Shown one piece after another: positions 32,932-43,135 of a stretch of DNA of 64,000 nucleotides. The DNA comes from Entoloma clypeatum (taxonomy: Eukaryota > Basidiomycota > Agaricomycetes > Agaricales > Entolomataceae): assembly GCA_963565915.1 (NCBI GenBank), contig OY751492.1:4526001-4590000 (forward strand), in the 5' to 3' direction. The notes beneath the pieces were generated by a model. That model was not told where the DNA came from. It saw only the letters and a list, made by a program, of their open reading frames with translations, and searched no databases. The stretch's first letter is position 1. The number at the start of each line of letters is the position of its first letter. The position numbers and the translations under genes were made by a program.

Positions 32932-34010
32932 TCACGACTAAAGTGACCCGTTTTGTTACATCTGAAGCATGCATTGGCATTCTTGCCTTTGACACGTGAA
33001 GTATCAATATCCATTGCATTGGGGTCCCTTGTCGGCGGAGCGGATGCAGATGCGAGCAGAGCTGTATGCGGAGTGAATGGAATGTAGGAGCGAGGGAATA
33101 CTGAGGTGCCAGGTACTTTTGGTCCGACAACATTGCGGAAGGCGGAGGTGCGGGTCGGAGCAGTGGCTTTGAAGGCTTTGTTGGCAATCCTATTGTCGTC
33201 ATTGACTCGTGCTGCAGAGTACCACTCATCGGGGTTGTCATCCGCAGGTTGTCTGTGGGTCAGGGTGGCAATCTCGTTCTGAATGTCAGAACGGAGACCA
33301 TGGCGGAATTTGAGTACGATGTTGGTATCCTCCTGATAGCCTGCTTTGTCAATGTAGTCTTTGAACTCGTCAATATAGGTCTCGACATCCCGTTGACCTT
33401 GATAATAGGATTCTCCTTCGAGGATCAGTCTCACGTCCTGTTCCTCATTCTTCGGAGTGAACTCCGCTGTAAAGACTGCACGGAAGTCCACCCAAGTCCG
33501 ATAAGGTGGAGCACCGGTCCTCTGCTCCTGTCGGATAATGCGATCCGCAAAGCATGCTGCACGTCCACTCTTCATGAAAGATAAAGCCCAATAAATTTTA
33601 GCGTGGTCGTCTGCGAACTGTTCCGGAGCCAGCCCCATAAACAATTCACAGGAGTTTAGAAAGGTCCAGCCATTTGCGCGTGATCCATCGAAGTCCGACG
33701 GATTGGCAGGTTTTGCTCGACGCATGCCTGGATTGGCCGGAGCGAGCGGAGCGGGTATAATAGCGGGTGCGGGAGCAGGTGGGATAGGTGGCGGAGCTGG
33801 GGCAGGAATTGCGTTGAAGGCGAGGAGGAGTTGGTCAAGTTGAGTCGAGATATCAGCAAGAGTTTGATGCTGTTCCTGGAACTCGTGCTCGAGCTGTTCA
33901 AGGCGATTGGGGTCATCCATTACTATGCGCGGAGCAGAATCACCAGTTACGGAGAGGTAATTAGAAGAACTGGAAGGGGTGTGAGATGTATCGGAGTCAG
34001 ACGTGGACAA
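32766..34010 (-). CDS. gag: Element C Gag, intact, 414 aa
   Basis: ATG 34010. N-terminal Ser-rich stretch, coiled coil (LEQLEHEFQEQHQTLADIS), Pro-rich hinge (APAPPPIPPAPAPAIIP), capsid (FMGLAPEQFADDHAKIYWAL; TPKNEEQDVRLILEGESY; YIDEFKDYIDKAGYQ), then one CCHC zinc knuckle, CFRCNKTGHFSREC, and an acidic end. No stop or frameshift, while the same element's pol is broken. It would form the particle shell. Confidence 0.9.
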   Translation of the reverse strand: MSTSDSDTSHTPSSSSNYLSVTGDSAPRIVMDDPNRLEQLEHEFQEQHQTLADISTQLDQLLLAFNAIPAPAPPPIPPAPAPAIIPAPLAPANPGMRRAKPANPSDFDGSRANGWTFLNSCELFMGLAPEQFADDHAKIYWALSFMKSGRAACFADRIIRQEQRTGAPPYRTWVDFRAVFTAEFTPKNEEQDVRLILEGESYYQGQRDVETYIDEFKDYIDKAGYQEDTNIVLKFRHGLRSDIQNEIATLTHRQPADDNPDEWYSAARVNDDNRIANKAFKATAPTRTSAFRNVVGPKVPGTSVFPRSYIPFTPHTALLASASAPPTRDPNAMDIDTSRVKGKNANACFRCNKTGHFSRECPLRFDVRFMTTEEQDKFVMEQLVVKDAAEGNSVLPTESAESEEGQEDFPPHSE

Positions 34011-34081
34011 AGCTGCTCCGAAGCGCGGAATCGTGACAACGATGCAATCGGACCCGGTCCAATTAGACGAGAGCTTTCTAC

Positions 34082-34501
34082 TGTAAGGGCGACCTTACGA
34101 TCCAAGACTCAAACTCAGATACTTGCAAGGGAGATCCGAAGTTTAGATTGAACAGTCTGATAAGTAATACAACACACACCTTGCAAGGGAGATCCGAAGA
34201 GGAAGTTCTAAGGATTCCCCTGCAAGCTAGCGAGATAAATAGTAAAATGAGATATGAAATAAGAGATAAAACGAGACACATGAATGATGAGCAATGATCG
34301 GGAGTAGCGATGAAGGATGAATGGAAACAAGATGAATGATAGTACCTGCGATCCGACGTGCGGAGTAGCGGATGGGGGCGGAGTCGTCGGATGCGGAGAG
34401 GCGGATAAGATGTTGGAGACAGTGGATATGATCGGAGGACGTCGGAGATGGTGGAATAGAAAGGAAAGGAAAAGTAAAAAGTGAAAGTGGTTGCCCTTAG
34501 A
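34082..34501 (-). repeat. 5' LTR of element C
   Basis: 420 bp, TGTAAGGGCGACC...GTTGCCCTTAGA. The last positions read TTAGA where the 3' LTR has TTACA, a point change at the inverted terminus. It has about 40 bp (ATGATGAGCAATGATCGGGA region) absent from the 3' LTR. GCACA follows at 34502. Confidence 0.9.
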
Positions 34502-34765
34502 GCACACTAGGGGGCATGGCATTTTTGTGTGAACGACTTATGGGAAAGACTTGGACATGGGGCCGACGGGGGAGGTATTTCCCATCGGGGGTGTGGGCAC
34601 ACATCATGGACCGGGATTGGGGAGGGCAGGGTGGATCTTTGGAAACATCAGGATGTGGCCGGGGCTGACGGCGGATATATTTCCCATCGGATGGAGGAAC
34701 CATGTTCGGGACATGGGTTGTTTCCGCCGAAATGAAAGTATTTGACATTTGGGTCCTCCGGAGCC
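34502..34765. repeat. Core of element D with two hairpin motifs
   Basis: Non-coding. Two copies of an imperfect palindrome: CCGACGGGGGAGGTATTTCC... at about 34563 and TGACGGCGGATATATTTCC... at about 34668, each closing with CCATCGG. The same motif recurs at about 36300, 38633 and 38742. Confidence 0.6.
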
Positions 34766-35330
34766 TGCCTCATAGTTTACAGACTCTGTTGCCAAACCAT
34801 GTTCCATTTCCCAACCCATGTCCTATTCACCTGCCCGGGCATTGCATCTTCATGTTTGGCTGACTCATGGCTTCAAATATGGTGAAACGAGATGCAGTCA
34901 GACATCAGTGAACCTGGTATTAGTGAATGCAACAGGTAACCCTCTGATACCTTTGGCTCAACCCGTACCTGCACCCATGGACAGGTTTACAGGTTCTCAT
35001 GGGTATTGATGGGGTTGTGGCATCTATCGACCTTTGCAGGCAGCCAGAAGATGCTTTCTGAAACCGGTCCAACACTCCAACAGCTTATTGGGGGTCCCAA
35101 AGTCCATACCCATTCCCATATCCATTATCCCGGGCATGGGAAGCTGTCTTTCCTGCAATGGAAATATTGCATTGTGTGAGCTCACCGTCGGACATGTATA
35201 GGCGCGACATTGTACATGATGGGAGTAAAGAAAGCTAATTCTGTGGCCTTGTCGAGACTGGCTGTTTCTCCAAATACAGCTTGTCGCTCAGGCAAATTTC
35301 TCTGTATTCTCTGATGTCTTGAGCAAATGA

Positions 35331-35954
35331 TCAAGATAATACAGTCACAAAGAACATACCTGCAATGGCCTGGCACATACTTTTGACCTCTGCCACGATA
35401 TCCGTGAACCTTTGCTCTCCAGCATCTTCCAGCAAATCATGATCCCATCGCTCAGCAGGCGCCATGTTGGTGACAAGACCCGGATGATGTTTAATAAAAG
35501 GAGGAGTGAGGTCATTGTTTGCTGTGTTATACTCAAACACAGAAATGCATGTACCCATTGCACTGATGCCATACAGTTTGGGAATCATGAGACCTTGATC
35601 GGCAATAACCTGGAACCTGTTGCGCATCTGTGAGTCTGCATTGCCCCAATTATAGGTGCTGGCAAGGTGGGGAAAAGGCTTGATTTTGATGAAAAAGACT
35701 GGGATTGTTCGCAATCGGACAATGAGTAAGGCTGCAAAATCAATTGCCCCAGGGGATGAGGGGGGATTATACTGAGGTGCGACCTGAAAGCGTTTGGTAT
35801 GTGGAAACAGGGATGTCAGGAGAGTGTTGTATGGACCGTAATAGATGGATTCATCTGTTGAGGAACAGTCGACAAGGGCAAATTGTTCCAAGATGGTGGG
35901 ACTCCAGGGCATATCTGGTGTTGTAGGGAAGTTGAGCAGGCGGAGAATGGACAA
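35331..35954 (-). CDS. Putative PD-(D/E)XK nuclease-fold-like protein, first exon
   Basis: The ORF from 35954 resembles a family of agaricomycete proteins of unknown function. YYGPYNTLLTSLFP starts the domain, AIDFAALLIVRLRTIPVFFI resembles the nuclease core Asp strand, and KLYGISAMGTCISVFEY, APAERWDHDLLEDAGEQRF and EVKSMCQAI follow. The expected E-x-K dyad reads K-I-K (FFIKIKP), so catalysis is doubtful. A GTATGT donor at about 35374 suggests an intron; two candidate downstream frames exist (35182-35330), so the C-terminus is not fixed. Nuclease-fold assignment is an inference from motif spacing. Confidence 0.5.
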   Translation of the reverse strand: MSILRLLNFPTTPDMPWSPTILEQFALVDCSSTDESIYYGPYNTLLTSLFPHTKRFQVAPQYNPPSSPGAIDFAALLIVRLRTIPVFFIKIKPFPHLASTYNWGNADSQMRNRFQVIADQGLMIPKLYGISAMGTCISVFEYNTANNDLTPPFIKHHPGLVTNMAPAERWDHDLLEDAGEQRFTDIVAEVKSMCQAIAGMFFVTVLS

Positions 35955-36129
35955 AGTAGACAGTTACCTGGTGGGCATACAAGTGGGGGTGGCGATTGTT
36001 ATCACAGGCCTGGATTAATAATCTAAGATCTTTTGTTTCTTGCTTAGTCAGAGCCCATTATATTTGAAGCCATAAGTAACTTAGTAAGCCAAGGATTGGA
36101 TGGCCATGTGGTGAGGCAATGCCGTGACA
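35955..36129. other. Spacer
   Basis: No gene or repeat recognised between the nuclease-fold-like ORF and the second D-type repeat. Confidence 0.3.
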
Positions 36130-36450
36130 GGTGATAGGACATGGGGTTTGGAAACAGAGTCAGTAAATTATGAGGCACACTAGGGGGAATTGTTGTCTGA
36201 ATGGCTTTTTGGGAAGGATTTGGACATGGGGAGGCACACATGATGTATGGGGATCGGGGAATGCATTGTTTGTCTTCGGGAATATCAGGATGTGGCCGGG
36301 GCCGACGGGGGATATATTCCCATCGGACGGTTGGGAGGGAACCATGTTTGGGGCATGGGTTTGGTTTTGGCCGAAATGGAAGTGTTTGAGATTTGGGGTC
36401 CGGCGCGGCTCCCGGAGTTATTGTCATCCAGGGGGTTGGGAGGAGCATGA
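36130..36450. repeat. Second copy of the element D core
   Basis: Shares GGAAACAGAGTCAGTAAATTATGAGGCACACTAGGGGG (differing by a base or two) with the D arm/core joint at 17600-17628 + 34502, and thus shows the empty site of element C. Contains one hairpin motif (about 36300) and GCCGAAATG near 36375. The outer inverted arm is missing on the right. Confidence 0.65.
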
Positions 36451-36806
36451 AAATAAAAGAAGTGCAGCATTAGGGATTGGTGGAGGAACAATTGCCATGG
36501 TAAATTTGAATTGGCTAGGTACTGTTGTGGACCCACCCCATTGGGGCCGAGGGTTGAGGTCCCACCAAAATTCCACCCCCGTTAGCCCATGTTCCTGACA
36601 TGTCCCCCCAGTCCCTCCCAGCTTTGTGATCCAATCATAGGATGGGTTGGGAAGTGAATAGTCCATTCATGGCCCAAAATTTGGTCATAGCTTTCATTTA
36701 TCCTCAATCCCTTCTTCATCCAATCCCCATAGGAGAAAGTGTATGCAGACTGATGGGGAAAGTTGGGGAAATAAATTGATTATTAGTATACATGCAAAAC
36801 TATGTA
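36451..36806. other. Spacer downstream of TET/JBP-like gene
   Basis: No gene or known repeat recognised. Presumably the 3' flank of the TET/JBP-like gene. Confidence 0.3.
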
Positions 36807-38498
36807 CTAAACAGATGGAGCAAGCACACGGTTCACAGTACTTGCCCCTCCAGGGCTGATTTGGAGGTAACTCCTAACATCATCCCTCATGAACCATGCG
36901 AAACAAGCTCGGTCCCCAGCTTTAATGGGATCAACAGCATGGGAAAGGATCCGCCCAGAAAGTGCTATAACTGTTCGGGGGCAGTATGAAAATGAGGCAC
37001 GGAGACCAGGAAGACGGAGCGAGATTTGTTCATATAAGCCTGTTGTGGCCAGGATATCATACCACTCATGTCAGGCTTGTGAATCTTTATGACAGGGGGT
37101 CTTCCGGTTGCAAATGATGGAAACACCGGAGAATGGTGTGCACCAAGTCTTGAGGACTTTCGAGATGTGAACTGGTTCCCGGAGATGAGAAGGGTTGTCC
37201 TTGAGCCGTTCGAGCATAGTGAGTCCGACAAGGTATTGCTCCGGATGTGTGATGGCCAAGACGGAACCCATGGATGAAAGGAAGCGGCTGTTGGCTTTGA
37301 GCCAGGTGGTGGCACAGGATGATTCTGTCTTGAATGACTTGGAGATTTTGGGCCGCGCGGTGCTTGCCTAGAATAAGAGATGAGTTGAGATTCACCAAAA
37401 GACGGAGAAGGGGGGAAACAAATGGAATGGCCTGCCTGGAACCAGCAGGAAGCGATGTCAACAATCCCTGGCGCTAGGAGTTCACCTGAGGTGAATAGGG
37501 TGGGATCACGTCTCCAGGGAGCACAATGATTCGAGGCATTGCTGTCCTCACTACCCAGGCGAGAAGAATGGGAGAGTGGGGCCCGATGACCGGTTTCCAG
37601 GTGGATTGGGAAGTTTTTCCATTCCTTTCGCATAAGAGAATCCAGAACCAAAATTGAGGCGAGCCATTCATCCTTGAAGAAAGGGATGAGATCCAGGACA
37701 TATGAATGTTAATGGGCCATGTACATGCGCATCTTGTGAGAGGGCATCAGGTAAATACCAGAGGATGATATTTCCATCAGCGTCGAGGACTGTCATTGGG
37801 GTATTGACGTGAATGAAATTGTCATCATCGGACTGGAAGTCGGGGCCAGGAGAGAAAAGGAGATTGCGGGAGGTCTCTTGGGCTTCATCTCGGCCATCAC
37901 ATGCTTTTCCCAAGGTAGCGACATAGTCCGCCACCCTCCAAGGGACCCGTTCTGAATGGGCAAAGGATTGAGAATCAGCATCTTGTAATATGATAAGTCA
38001 CTCACTTTGATTCCTGAGGGCGATTGCCGTGATCTCAGCAATATGCTGACCATCCTTGATGCTCGCATATGGGACATTGATGGGAAGTGGGAGGTCGGGA
38101 AGTACAGTGGGATCCGCCTGATGATAGTGATGCTGGAAGAGATCATGGGTGTGCTTTGCAGCATGATATGCTTGATAAAATAGGGGGGAGAAGTCCCAAT
38201 GTAGAGCAAACGGGTCCTCTGCAACCATTTCCCGAGCAGGAGGCAAGATTGTAAGGAGGCGCGGGTCCACCGCGTCAAGCTGATCAGGGATGGGGGTTTG
38301 TGGACCACTGTCTTTGGCAAGCATTCCCAGAATGACTGTTGCATCCCATAGGTTTTGTCGATAGTCAAAGGCGATGGAGAAGGTCTGCTGCTGCTCCAGG
38401 GCATTCATGGATGCCCAGTTGTCCCCCATTGCTCTCTCGACAATGAGATTGATGCCGGCATCAGAGGAATCGACTTTGATTAAGGGAAGATATGACAT
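36807..38498 (-). pseudogene. TET/JBP-like 2OG-Fe(II) dioxygenase, one in-frame stop
   Basis: Enzymes of this fungal family oxidise 5-methylcytosine. Exon 1 38498-38006, intron 37952-38005 (54 nt), exon 2 37951-37725, intron 37673-37724 (52 nt, TTAAC branch-like), exon 3 from 37672, another joint near 37370, last exon to TAG 36807. Both first joints keep one frame. Landmarks: VPWRVADYVATLGKACDG, DADGNIILWYLPDALS, APGIVDIASCWFQAGH, VLAITHPEQYLVGLTMLERL, then the iron site CNRKTPCHKD (H-x-D, 37083-37091), HEWYDILATTGLYE, LPGLRASFSYCPRTVIALSG, RILSHAV (second His) and GDRACFAWFMRDD (Arg for 2-oxoglutarate). TGA at 37071-37073 lies three residues after H-x-D. All metal ligands survive. Confidence 0.75.
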
Positions 38499-39115
38499 TG
38501 TGAGAGAGCAATATCACGACCAAAGCCGTCCCCATCATATACAGGCTTTCAATTTTCAGGTTCATGGTGATTGGATCAGGATGGGGACAAGACATAATCC
38601 CATGATGGATTCCGCTTGGGACGTGTCCGGGGCCGACGGGGGATAGGTTTCGCACCGGAAACGAGGGCAGTGATTTTGGGGACAGAAGTCAGGATATGAG
38701 TTCTTGGCGAAGTGAAAGGAAATATTAATGGGATGTGTCTGGGGCCGACGGGAGATATATGTCATGTGGGAAATGCGCTCCCTGTGATATGGAATGAAAA
38801 TACTTAACACTTGGTTCCCAGTGGATGTGTGACCTCATGGAAACAATCGGGCTGGCAGGGGATGCCCAGTCCACTATGGCTCAGGCTTTCAAAGCAGTTT
38901 ATTTATTGGTATATATGAAGGCGAAGTTATACCAATAAAAAAGATGAATATGCATAGTAAAAAGAGGGGAAAAGCAATATTGGATGGAAAGATCAATTCA
39001 GTCTGGAAGACAGCGAGGGAGGAGGAGCTGGCGAGAGGATGATAGGACCCACTTTCTTCATGCCCTTCATGCTGTACAAAGTACCTGTCTTGAGACCTTG
39101 ACCATCCCCCGTAAG
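38499..39115. repeat. Spacer with third element D-type core (38560-38820)
   Basis: Two more hairpin motifs (GTCCGGGGCCGACGGGGGATAG at 38622 and TCTGGGGCCGACGGGAGATATA at 38730, each near 20 bp) lie just upstream of the TET/JBP-like start. They might influence its expression. No gene seen. Confidence 0.5.
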
Positions 39116-41933
39116 TCACATGACAGTGGGCTGGGCCTCCACATCGCCCGCATGTGAGGCAGTCATGACGTCCTCCATGACAGTGGGCAGTGGAGAATTG
39201 CTGCTGCATCTCTCAGACTTCTTGCGAAGGAGTCTTGAGTTGCGATTGTGGATCACCCAATAGTCGGGGATCGTCTTCCACTGACGAAGTTTGGCCAGTT
39301 GGTTCCCGACCTCAGGCTCCTCCGTTCTCTCAATTTCTCGAGGTGTTTCACTCTGGATACCCGATGCATCTGCGCTGTGGGATAGGCCTAGCATGGGTAG
39401 GGCCACTGTGGCCACAGCTGCAGGAGTGAGTGGACTTGCTGCAGGCACTCCAGCCGGTGAAGATGCTGCAGCAAGTGATGAGCGAACAGGGAGATCCAAG
39501 ACAACTGGCGGTGGGGGCGATCCAAGGGAGGGATTGTCGACATGCGGCGCCGCTGGTGATGTTTCCCCGCAATCATTTGGGGGTGATCCCATGACCACGT
39601 CGATGTTGGTTGCGATAGTGAGCTCAGCCAAGGCGGAAAGTGGGGTTGGGGACCTGGGGCCAACGGGCAGAGTTTGCAGGATTGCTGCTGCAGTTGTCCC
39701 ACCTCAAGGGGGAGGGCCCAGATCAGAAGGGGACCCTCCATCTTCACAGCCAAACCCAGCGCTGGGCGATTTTGGAGACATGCCGATGTCTGTCAGAAGA
39801 TTTGGCAAGACGGCGGGCCTGACGGCCTGGCTTGGTCCAGTCAGAAATGACACAGACGCGCCTCCTGGGCTACAAGTTCCCGATCTGGAAATGATTGTAA
39901 TGTTGGTCGCCATATTCACCAGCGCTGGCGGGGAGCGTGATCTTGACCCGGCTGGAAATGCTAGGGTGGCACCTTTGGGGATAATGGGAGTTGGAGGGGT
40001 CCCTGGATTTTTGGGCTCCATAGGATCTGTGCCTGAACCACCTTCAACCTCACTGGGCAGGTTGATGTAGGCTTCCAGGGCGGGTGATGCAGGTGATGGT
40101 AGATGACCAGCAGGCATTGTCGTCATGGGGGGGGTGGGTGCTGTGACAGCAGGACCAGCAAGTCTGGAAGTGATGAGCGCTGGAATGCCCATCACCGTGT
40201 TAGTGACAAAGGCTGCCAGGGAGGGTGATGTGGGCGGAGGCCCCACGTTCGTACCGGATGTACCTGGGACCCCTGTGACGTCGCTTGCAGTTTTTAATAC
40301 AGCTGATGTTGAAGGTGGGAGGAGGTTGGCCGCTGACGATGTGCCGTCAATCATTGGAACATCAGGGGATGGAGCCGCGGCTTGAGAGACAGATGTCAGT
40401 ACTGCTAGCTGACCAAGGATTGAGGTTGTCTCTCGAGCCCCCTCAGGTGCCAGCCGTATTGTGTCCCAGACCTGAGTGATCACCCGTTTCATAGCCCTGT
40501 GTTCCCAATCTCTCTCCTCCTCTGACCGACACTGTCTTGCAAGTTCCTCGAGCAATTCATGATGTGCCTGTTGAAGATTGCTGACCACCTTCTCCCTGTC
40601 TTGAAGACAGTTGTCGAGTTTGCATACCGTCTTCTCCAGTTCGGCAATCTTCTGGGTATTCATCTGTTGTGGACCGGGCCTTCCTGACGTGCTCCGATGA
40701 CGTTTCGGAGGGTCTGTGGTTTGTTTCCCATCATTGTCCTCATTCCCGTCATTCCTTATACTCTCCTGCCTGACAGAGCACTTCCCTGAATCAGAACATA
40801 AGCTGATGCCGGCTGTGGTACACATGAGGTTTTGGCTTACTAGTGCTTGCCGCGCTCGATGCCCTCGACTTTCCACAACCCACGACGCTGTGACTCCGGG
40901 AGCGTCCATGTGGGTCGTTGATGGATTTACAGTACTCCCGGACGGCGTCCTTGAGGTTGCATCGTTTGTGGGACATGTGACAGTAATCGCATGCCCCCTG
41001 CCCACCCTTCAAACATTCGATCTTCCGAGCCTTGATACAGTTCAAACATTTGGCATGAATGACGGTTGTGGGGCTGGCGGAATGGGACTGATGCATTTCC
41101 TGGGCAGGAGAACATCTGTACAGCGAGATGTCACTGGATTCAAAGAGGGCCATACCTGATCGCTGTCCAATTCTTCCACTTTCACTCTGTGCCCATCCTC
41201 CCCCTCCTCCTCATCCATGGCATCAGGTTCCACATATGTCGCCTGGGCTGTCCCCTTTCCCGACGTAGGTCCATCTTTTGCAGACCATGAAAGGCTGGGT
41301 CACTTTTGGTGTCCTTCAGGGCTTTGCGAACCCTCGTCGGCTCCACTCATATTCAGGCCGACGATCATAAGCTTCCGTTTTGTCTGAGATGGCCCAGTGA
41401 CTGGGGGAGTTGGAACGCGCTGGGGGTTGACCGTAACCGTCGTACGAAGGGGCTGGACCTCGCACTTCTTCTTGTCCTTGACACAACCCTTGCAGGACGA
41501 CTTATTCCTAAAACAAAGGTTAAAACAGAAGAGACGAACCAAAGAAGAACTTACTCATCGCGTTCGCATTCGACGCCCTTCACAATGCACCTATCACAGG
41601 CGCCGACCCCTCTCCGACCGTCGCCGTCACCTCCTCTACTTTCCTTTTCTTCGTCACCTTCTTCTTCTTCTCCGCCTGTGGCCCCCCCGACCCCTTGCTC
41701 GATGCGCCTTGCGCAGCGGCCACTTCATCGGCCCTCTTCTGAGCTGCCAGCTCCGACGCCCGACGCATCTCCTCCACTAACCACGCCGCCTCCGCAGCCC
41801 TCTCTTCCTCCGTTCTCCGCTCCTCCTCAGCCTTCCTTGCAGCCTCCTCCTCCGCTGCTCGCTTCTTTGCCTCCACCTCCGCGAGCTTAGCCTGCAGCGC
41901 CTCCATCTCCTTTTGAAAATTGGTTGCCGACAT
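39116..41933 (-). pseudogene. Accessory gene of element E': coiled coil, Cys clusters, Pro/Ser/Thr-rich tail
   Basis: Antisense to the adjoining Ty3 LTR (42084). Starts ATG 41933 with a long charged coiled coil (KEMEALQAKLAEVEAKKRAA...). After a frameshift comes CDRCIVKGVEC, then an intron (41508-41555, GTAAGT, TTTAAC branch) splitting the codon before NKSSCKGCVKDKKKC. Downstream pieces: acidic segment near 41200, a second Cys cluster (CLNCIKARKIEC...CDYCHMSHKRC, about 41030-40940), another coiled coil (KIAELEKTVCKLDNCLQDRE) and a low-complexity tail in the frames 41005-39704 and 39631-39116. No homolog of known function recalled. Several frame changes mean it is decayed or has unmodelled introns. 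Same gene family as 50765-51754. Confidence 0.6.
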
Positions 41934-41998
41934 ATTGAGGTTTTTTCGGAAGAGTTTGAAACAAAAAGAGAATGGGGGAACAAGAAGAAAGAATCACT

Positions 41999-42083
41999 CA
42001 GACGGTATTTTCAACCAACGCTTCATGTGCACCGACCACCTAGGTCCTTAGGCCTCATGGGTTCGGCCCTAAGGGGGAAATAC
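41999..42083 (+). promoter_or_regulatory. Conserved 3' module and polypurine tract of element E'
   Basis: TTTTCAACCAACGCTTCATG, then GGCCTCATGGGTTCGGCCC and AAGGGGGAAATAC directly before the LTR TGTTAC. The same module precedes the LTR at 57799 and, inverted, lies beside the accessory gene of E2 (50676-50725). Confidence 0.7.
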
Positions 42084-42576
42084 TGTTACATTCCGATCAA
42101 TTCCGACGATTTCCGACCAATCCCGACACCTCCGACACCTCCGACATTTTTGACTAATACTTATTATGCATACTTACTGTTATGAATCTCGTTACTACGT
42201 ACATTACTTACATCCGACCATTTTACTTATGTTAAGAATCTCCGACAGCCACTCGTTATCCAACTCCAACGAAGCCACACGTCCTCTGACATAGTATTTA
42301 AACTTATGTAGAATTGTGTATTAGCTGCAGTTTGAATATCAACTTGGATTCGACATCTTATCTCCCGTCCTCTTTCCGACTCTTAACTTGAGTCCGACCT
42401 CTGACCTCCGATCCTCCGATCCTCTGATCCTTCGAAATAAGGACACCAACATATTAGCGAGGGTGCAACACACAAGTTGAAGCCAAGTCCTTGCCCCTAC
42501 GGTGCACGCACTCCAACCTTCCAACCTTCCGACGCATCTGAGGTAGCTCCGACGTTTTGTCGATCAGTTCTTAACA
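42084..42576 (+). repeat. 3' LTR of Ty3 element E'
   Basis: 493 bp, TGTTACATTCCG...AGTTCTTAACA. Internal TATTTAAAC near 42293 is a likely TATA box. It shares CAACACACAAGTTGAAGCC with the E LTR near 58490 (one mismatch). It has inserted exactly at the donor of intron 1 of the gene at 42580-42690. Confidence 0.75.
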
Positions 42577-42579
42577 TAC

Positions 42580-42690
42580 ATTGAGCTTGCCCAAATCGTC
42601 TCTCACACATTGATCAGGGTGATGAGCATAGAGGCTGATAAGGTCCTCGAAAGCATTGAGCAGTTGGGAGACATCATTGTTGGAGGCCAT
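42580..42690 (-). pseudogene. First exon of a gene cut by the E' LTR
   Basis: ATG 42690, 37 codons (MASNNDVSQLLNAFEDLISL...), ending at a phase-0 GT donor that is interrupted after GTA by the LTR. It resembles the first exon of the intact gene at 49393 (shared IS-x-(Y/F)AH-x-P pattern, same intron position and phase). So it is probably a broken paralogue. The rest is not in the window. Confidence 0.5.
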
Positions 42691-42759
42691 GTGAGATGGG
42701 AGAAAAAGACTTTGGATGAGCAGTGATGAAGGTAAAAAGTGCAGCAAAGAAGTCGCATC

Positions 42760-43068
42760 TGTTGAAGTTCCACCTGGGCGCTAGCCGCAGATGTACTGAG
42801 CAACACAGCTACAGTGGAAGTACTCTACTTAACCGTTCTAGTCACTTACTTGGATTGGAGAGGGTGAGGCTGGTGAGAGCGGTTGAGGCTGGTAAGAGCG
42901 ATGGAGCTGGTTAAGAGTCAAGAGACAACTTATTGATATTGACAGTTTCCTGGTCTTATATACCATACTACTGTTTGTACCAACCAAATAAGTATGTAAT
43001 CGAAGATGTCTAAGGTCACGTGATATAATCTGATCTAATCTAATCTATGTGATGGAAAAGTTTCAACA
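42760..43068 (-). repeat. 3' LTR of copia 2
   Basis: 309 bp, TGTTGAAGTTCC...AGTTTCAACA. About five differences from its 5' partner, all transitions, mostly CG versus CA/TG. Polypurine tract at 43069-43077. Confidence 0.93.
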
Positions 43069-43135
43069 CCCCCCCATATTTAGTACATACTTCTAAATAC
43101 ATTTTTTACTTTTTCCCATGTAGGTACTCATTTGT

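Larger units (their letters stand above)
17629..34501 (-). mobile_element. Ty3/gypsy element C with two nested insertions
   Basis: LTRs at 17629-18009 and 34082-34501, with 5-bp target duplication GCACA (17624-17628 and 34502-34506). The internal coding region (gag 34010, pol down to 18043) is complete in domain order but interrupted by element B2 (20866-25860) and copia 1 (25979-31898). The residual element is about 6 kb. Reading across both insertion sites restores the pol frame, which proves the nesting. Confidence 0.93.
17429..35100. mobile_element. Palindromic element D, split by element C
   Basis: 17429-17628 and 34766-35100 are inverted copies of each other. They share GGGACCCCCAATAAG, TGTTGGAGTGTTGGA, CTGTCCATGGGTGCAGGTAC and ATGGTTTGG...ATGAGGCA. 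The right arm has about 115 extra bp. With the 16.9-kb element C removed, D is under 1 kb: long arms around a non-coding core (34502-34765). It resembles a foldback or MITE-like element. Related cores recur at 36130-36450 and 38560-38820. The true outer ends are not fixed. Confidence 0.65.

Noticed and set aside
39291..40070. 259-residue Gly-rich open frame on the plus strand
   Set aside because: Antisense to the Pro/Ser/Thr-rich tail of the accessory gene (41005-39704). GC-rich low complexity makes both strands open.
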